Part shown: positions 63,640 through 64,000 of the stretch, one piece after another
How positions within the stretch are numbered: the first letter of the stretch is position 1
How the letters are laid out: each line of letters opens with the position of its first letter
NCBI GenBank assembly: GCA_050251035.1
Contig: JBFWNN010000007.1
Coordinates: forward strand, 48,595 to 112,594
Length of the DNA stretch: 64,000 bases
Source: Taklimakanibacter sp050251035
GTDB taxonomy: Bacteria > Pseudomonadota > Alphaproteobacteria > Rhizobiales > Aestuariivirgaceae
Direction of reading: 5' to 3'
Program-made: the position numbers and the translations under genes
The notes under the pieces: generated by a model
Databases searched by the model: none
Seen by the model: only the letters and a program-made list of their open reading frames with translations
What the model was told of the DNA's origin: nothing

Positions 63640-63813
63640 TTAGTGGCAGGGGAAGCCGATCGAGTGGCGCGTGTCATGCGCCGCATTGTGCAGCTTGTCG
63701 GCATGGGCGAGCCCGACGCCGACGACCAGCACGAGGCCGAAGGCGATGGCGCTGAGGCCCGCAGCGACGCGCTGCGACATGGTGAGAGAAGTGGAAATCC
63801 GATCCGTGGTCAT
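63640..63813 (-). CDS. cbtB: CbtB-family small cobalt-transport subunit
   Basis: A 57-residue protein with one membrane helix (AIAFGLVLVVGVGLAHA) and the CbtB metal-binding C-terminus HNAAHDTRHSIGFPCH. It precedes cbtA and lies 50-odd bases after the B12 riboswitch. GGAGGG is 12 bases before the ATG at 63813, slightly far. Confidence 0.93.
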   Translation of the reverse strand: MTTDRISTSLTMSQRVAAGLSAIAFGLVLVVGVGLAHADKLHNAAHDTRHSIGFPCH

Positions 63814-63848
63814 GAGCGTGACACCCTCCGTGTGCTCAACAAATGTTT

Positions 63849-63863
63849 GAGGGCAGGGCCCTC
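63849..63863 (-). terminator. Hairpin in the riboswitch expression platform
   Basis: GAGGGC and GCCCTC pair over a 3-base CCT loop on the minus strand, between the B12 box and cbtB. It may be the regulated stem, either terminating or hiding the ribosome site; a T-run is absent. Confidence 0.4.
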
Positions 63864-63867
63864 GGTT

Positions 63868-64000
63868 GGCGCGGCAGGTCTCCTGACTTGCGGCTCGGGC
63901 GGATGCACGCGGCCTTCCCGGTTGCCCAGTGGCCAATTCTGCGTACGTCCTCGCCGCTCACAGTTGCGGGGGCAGTCACGGTTTTGGCCCCGATTGGGTC
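63868..64000 (-). promoter_or_regulatory. Cobalamin riboswitch, 5' part cut by window edge
   Basis: Reading the minus strand: CTGCCCCCGCAACTGTGAGCG, then GCCACTGGGCAACCGGGAAGG and finally the B12 box AGTCAGGAGACCTGCC (63888-63873) appear in canonical order and spacing (first motif shown truncated to its core CCCCGCAACTGTGAG). It controls cbtB-cbtA-cobW-cobN-cobO; bound adenosylcobalamin should turn the operon off. Confidence 0.93.

Noticed and set aside
1..64000. tRNA, rRNA, transposase, integrase or toxin-antitoxin genes
   Set aside because: None seen: no T-arm-like consensus in an intergenic gap and no such protein among the genes.

Overview
The window looks like a chromosome segment of a high-GC alphaproteobacterium, most likely of the Rhizobiales/Hyphomicrobiales type. 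The reasons are gene order (pyrH-frr-uppS-cdsA-rseP-bamA-fabZ, gltA/gltX/comEC, argS-SPOR-scpA-scpB-tatABC-serS-surE-pcm), a CobN/CobO/CobW/CbtAB cobalamin set, a CobJ-CbiG fusion and a DUF1127-like small protein. I saw no tRNA, rRNA, insertion sequence, prophage or CRISPR array. No stretch longer than about 300 bases lacks a gene.

Layout. 1-3577 (minus strand): a cut-off CHASE4-GGDEF diguanylate cyclase, then an ATP-grasp ligase followed by a glutathione S-transferase. 3678-5622: rpsB-tsf with a recognisable promoter and hairpins. 5602-12046: a membrane-anchored HTH-TPR protein divergent from a 1468-residue autotransporter, then an ASCH/winged-helix protein. 12195-19436: the translation/envelope cluster pyrH-frr-uppS-cdsA-rseP-bamA-fabZ. 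Here dxr and all the usual lpx genes (lpxD, lpxA, lpxI, lpxB) are absent from their expected places, and a self-regulated TetR gene sits where lpxA-lpxI-lpxB would be. 20244-31520: gltA, gltX, comEC, a chorismate mutase, DUF898 plus an M48 protease, ilvD, a Sel1 protein and xth. 31598-36286: an aldo/keto reductase, erpA, dgt, a B12-binding radical SAM protein and an SH3 protein interrupted by an in-frame stop. 36486-48679: argS, SPOR, scpA, scpB, an orphan ABC ATPase, tatABC, serS, surE, pcm and ogt. 48697-49476: two coupled small genes with a clear terminator.

49597-64000 is largely cobalamin biosynthesis, on the minus strand, in two operons. The first is cbiX-cobH-cobL-cobI-cbiG/cobJ-cobM, behind a degenerate B12-riboswitch-like leader. 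The second is cbtB-cbtA-cobW-cobN-cobO, behind a canonical cobalamin riboswitch that runs off the right edge. A lipoprotein gene, apparently starting with CTG, and an exported-protein gene lie between them on the plus strand. The cobalamin genes mix an early-cobalt chelatase (CbiX) and CbiG with the late-cobalt chelatase CobN.

The most unusual signals are the precise loss of lipid A genes from a conserved envelope cluster, the in-frame TGA inside a repeat of the SH3 protein, the CTG-start lipoprotein, and the divergent B12 leader.
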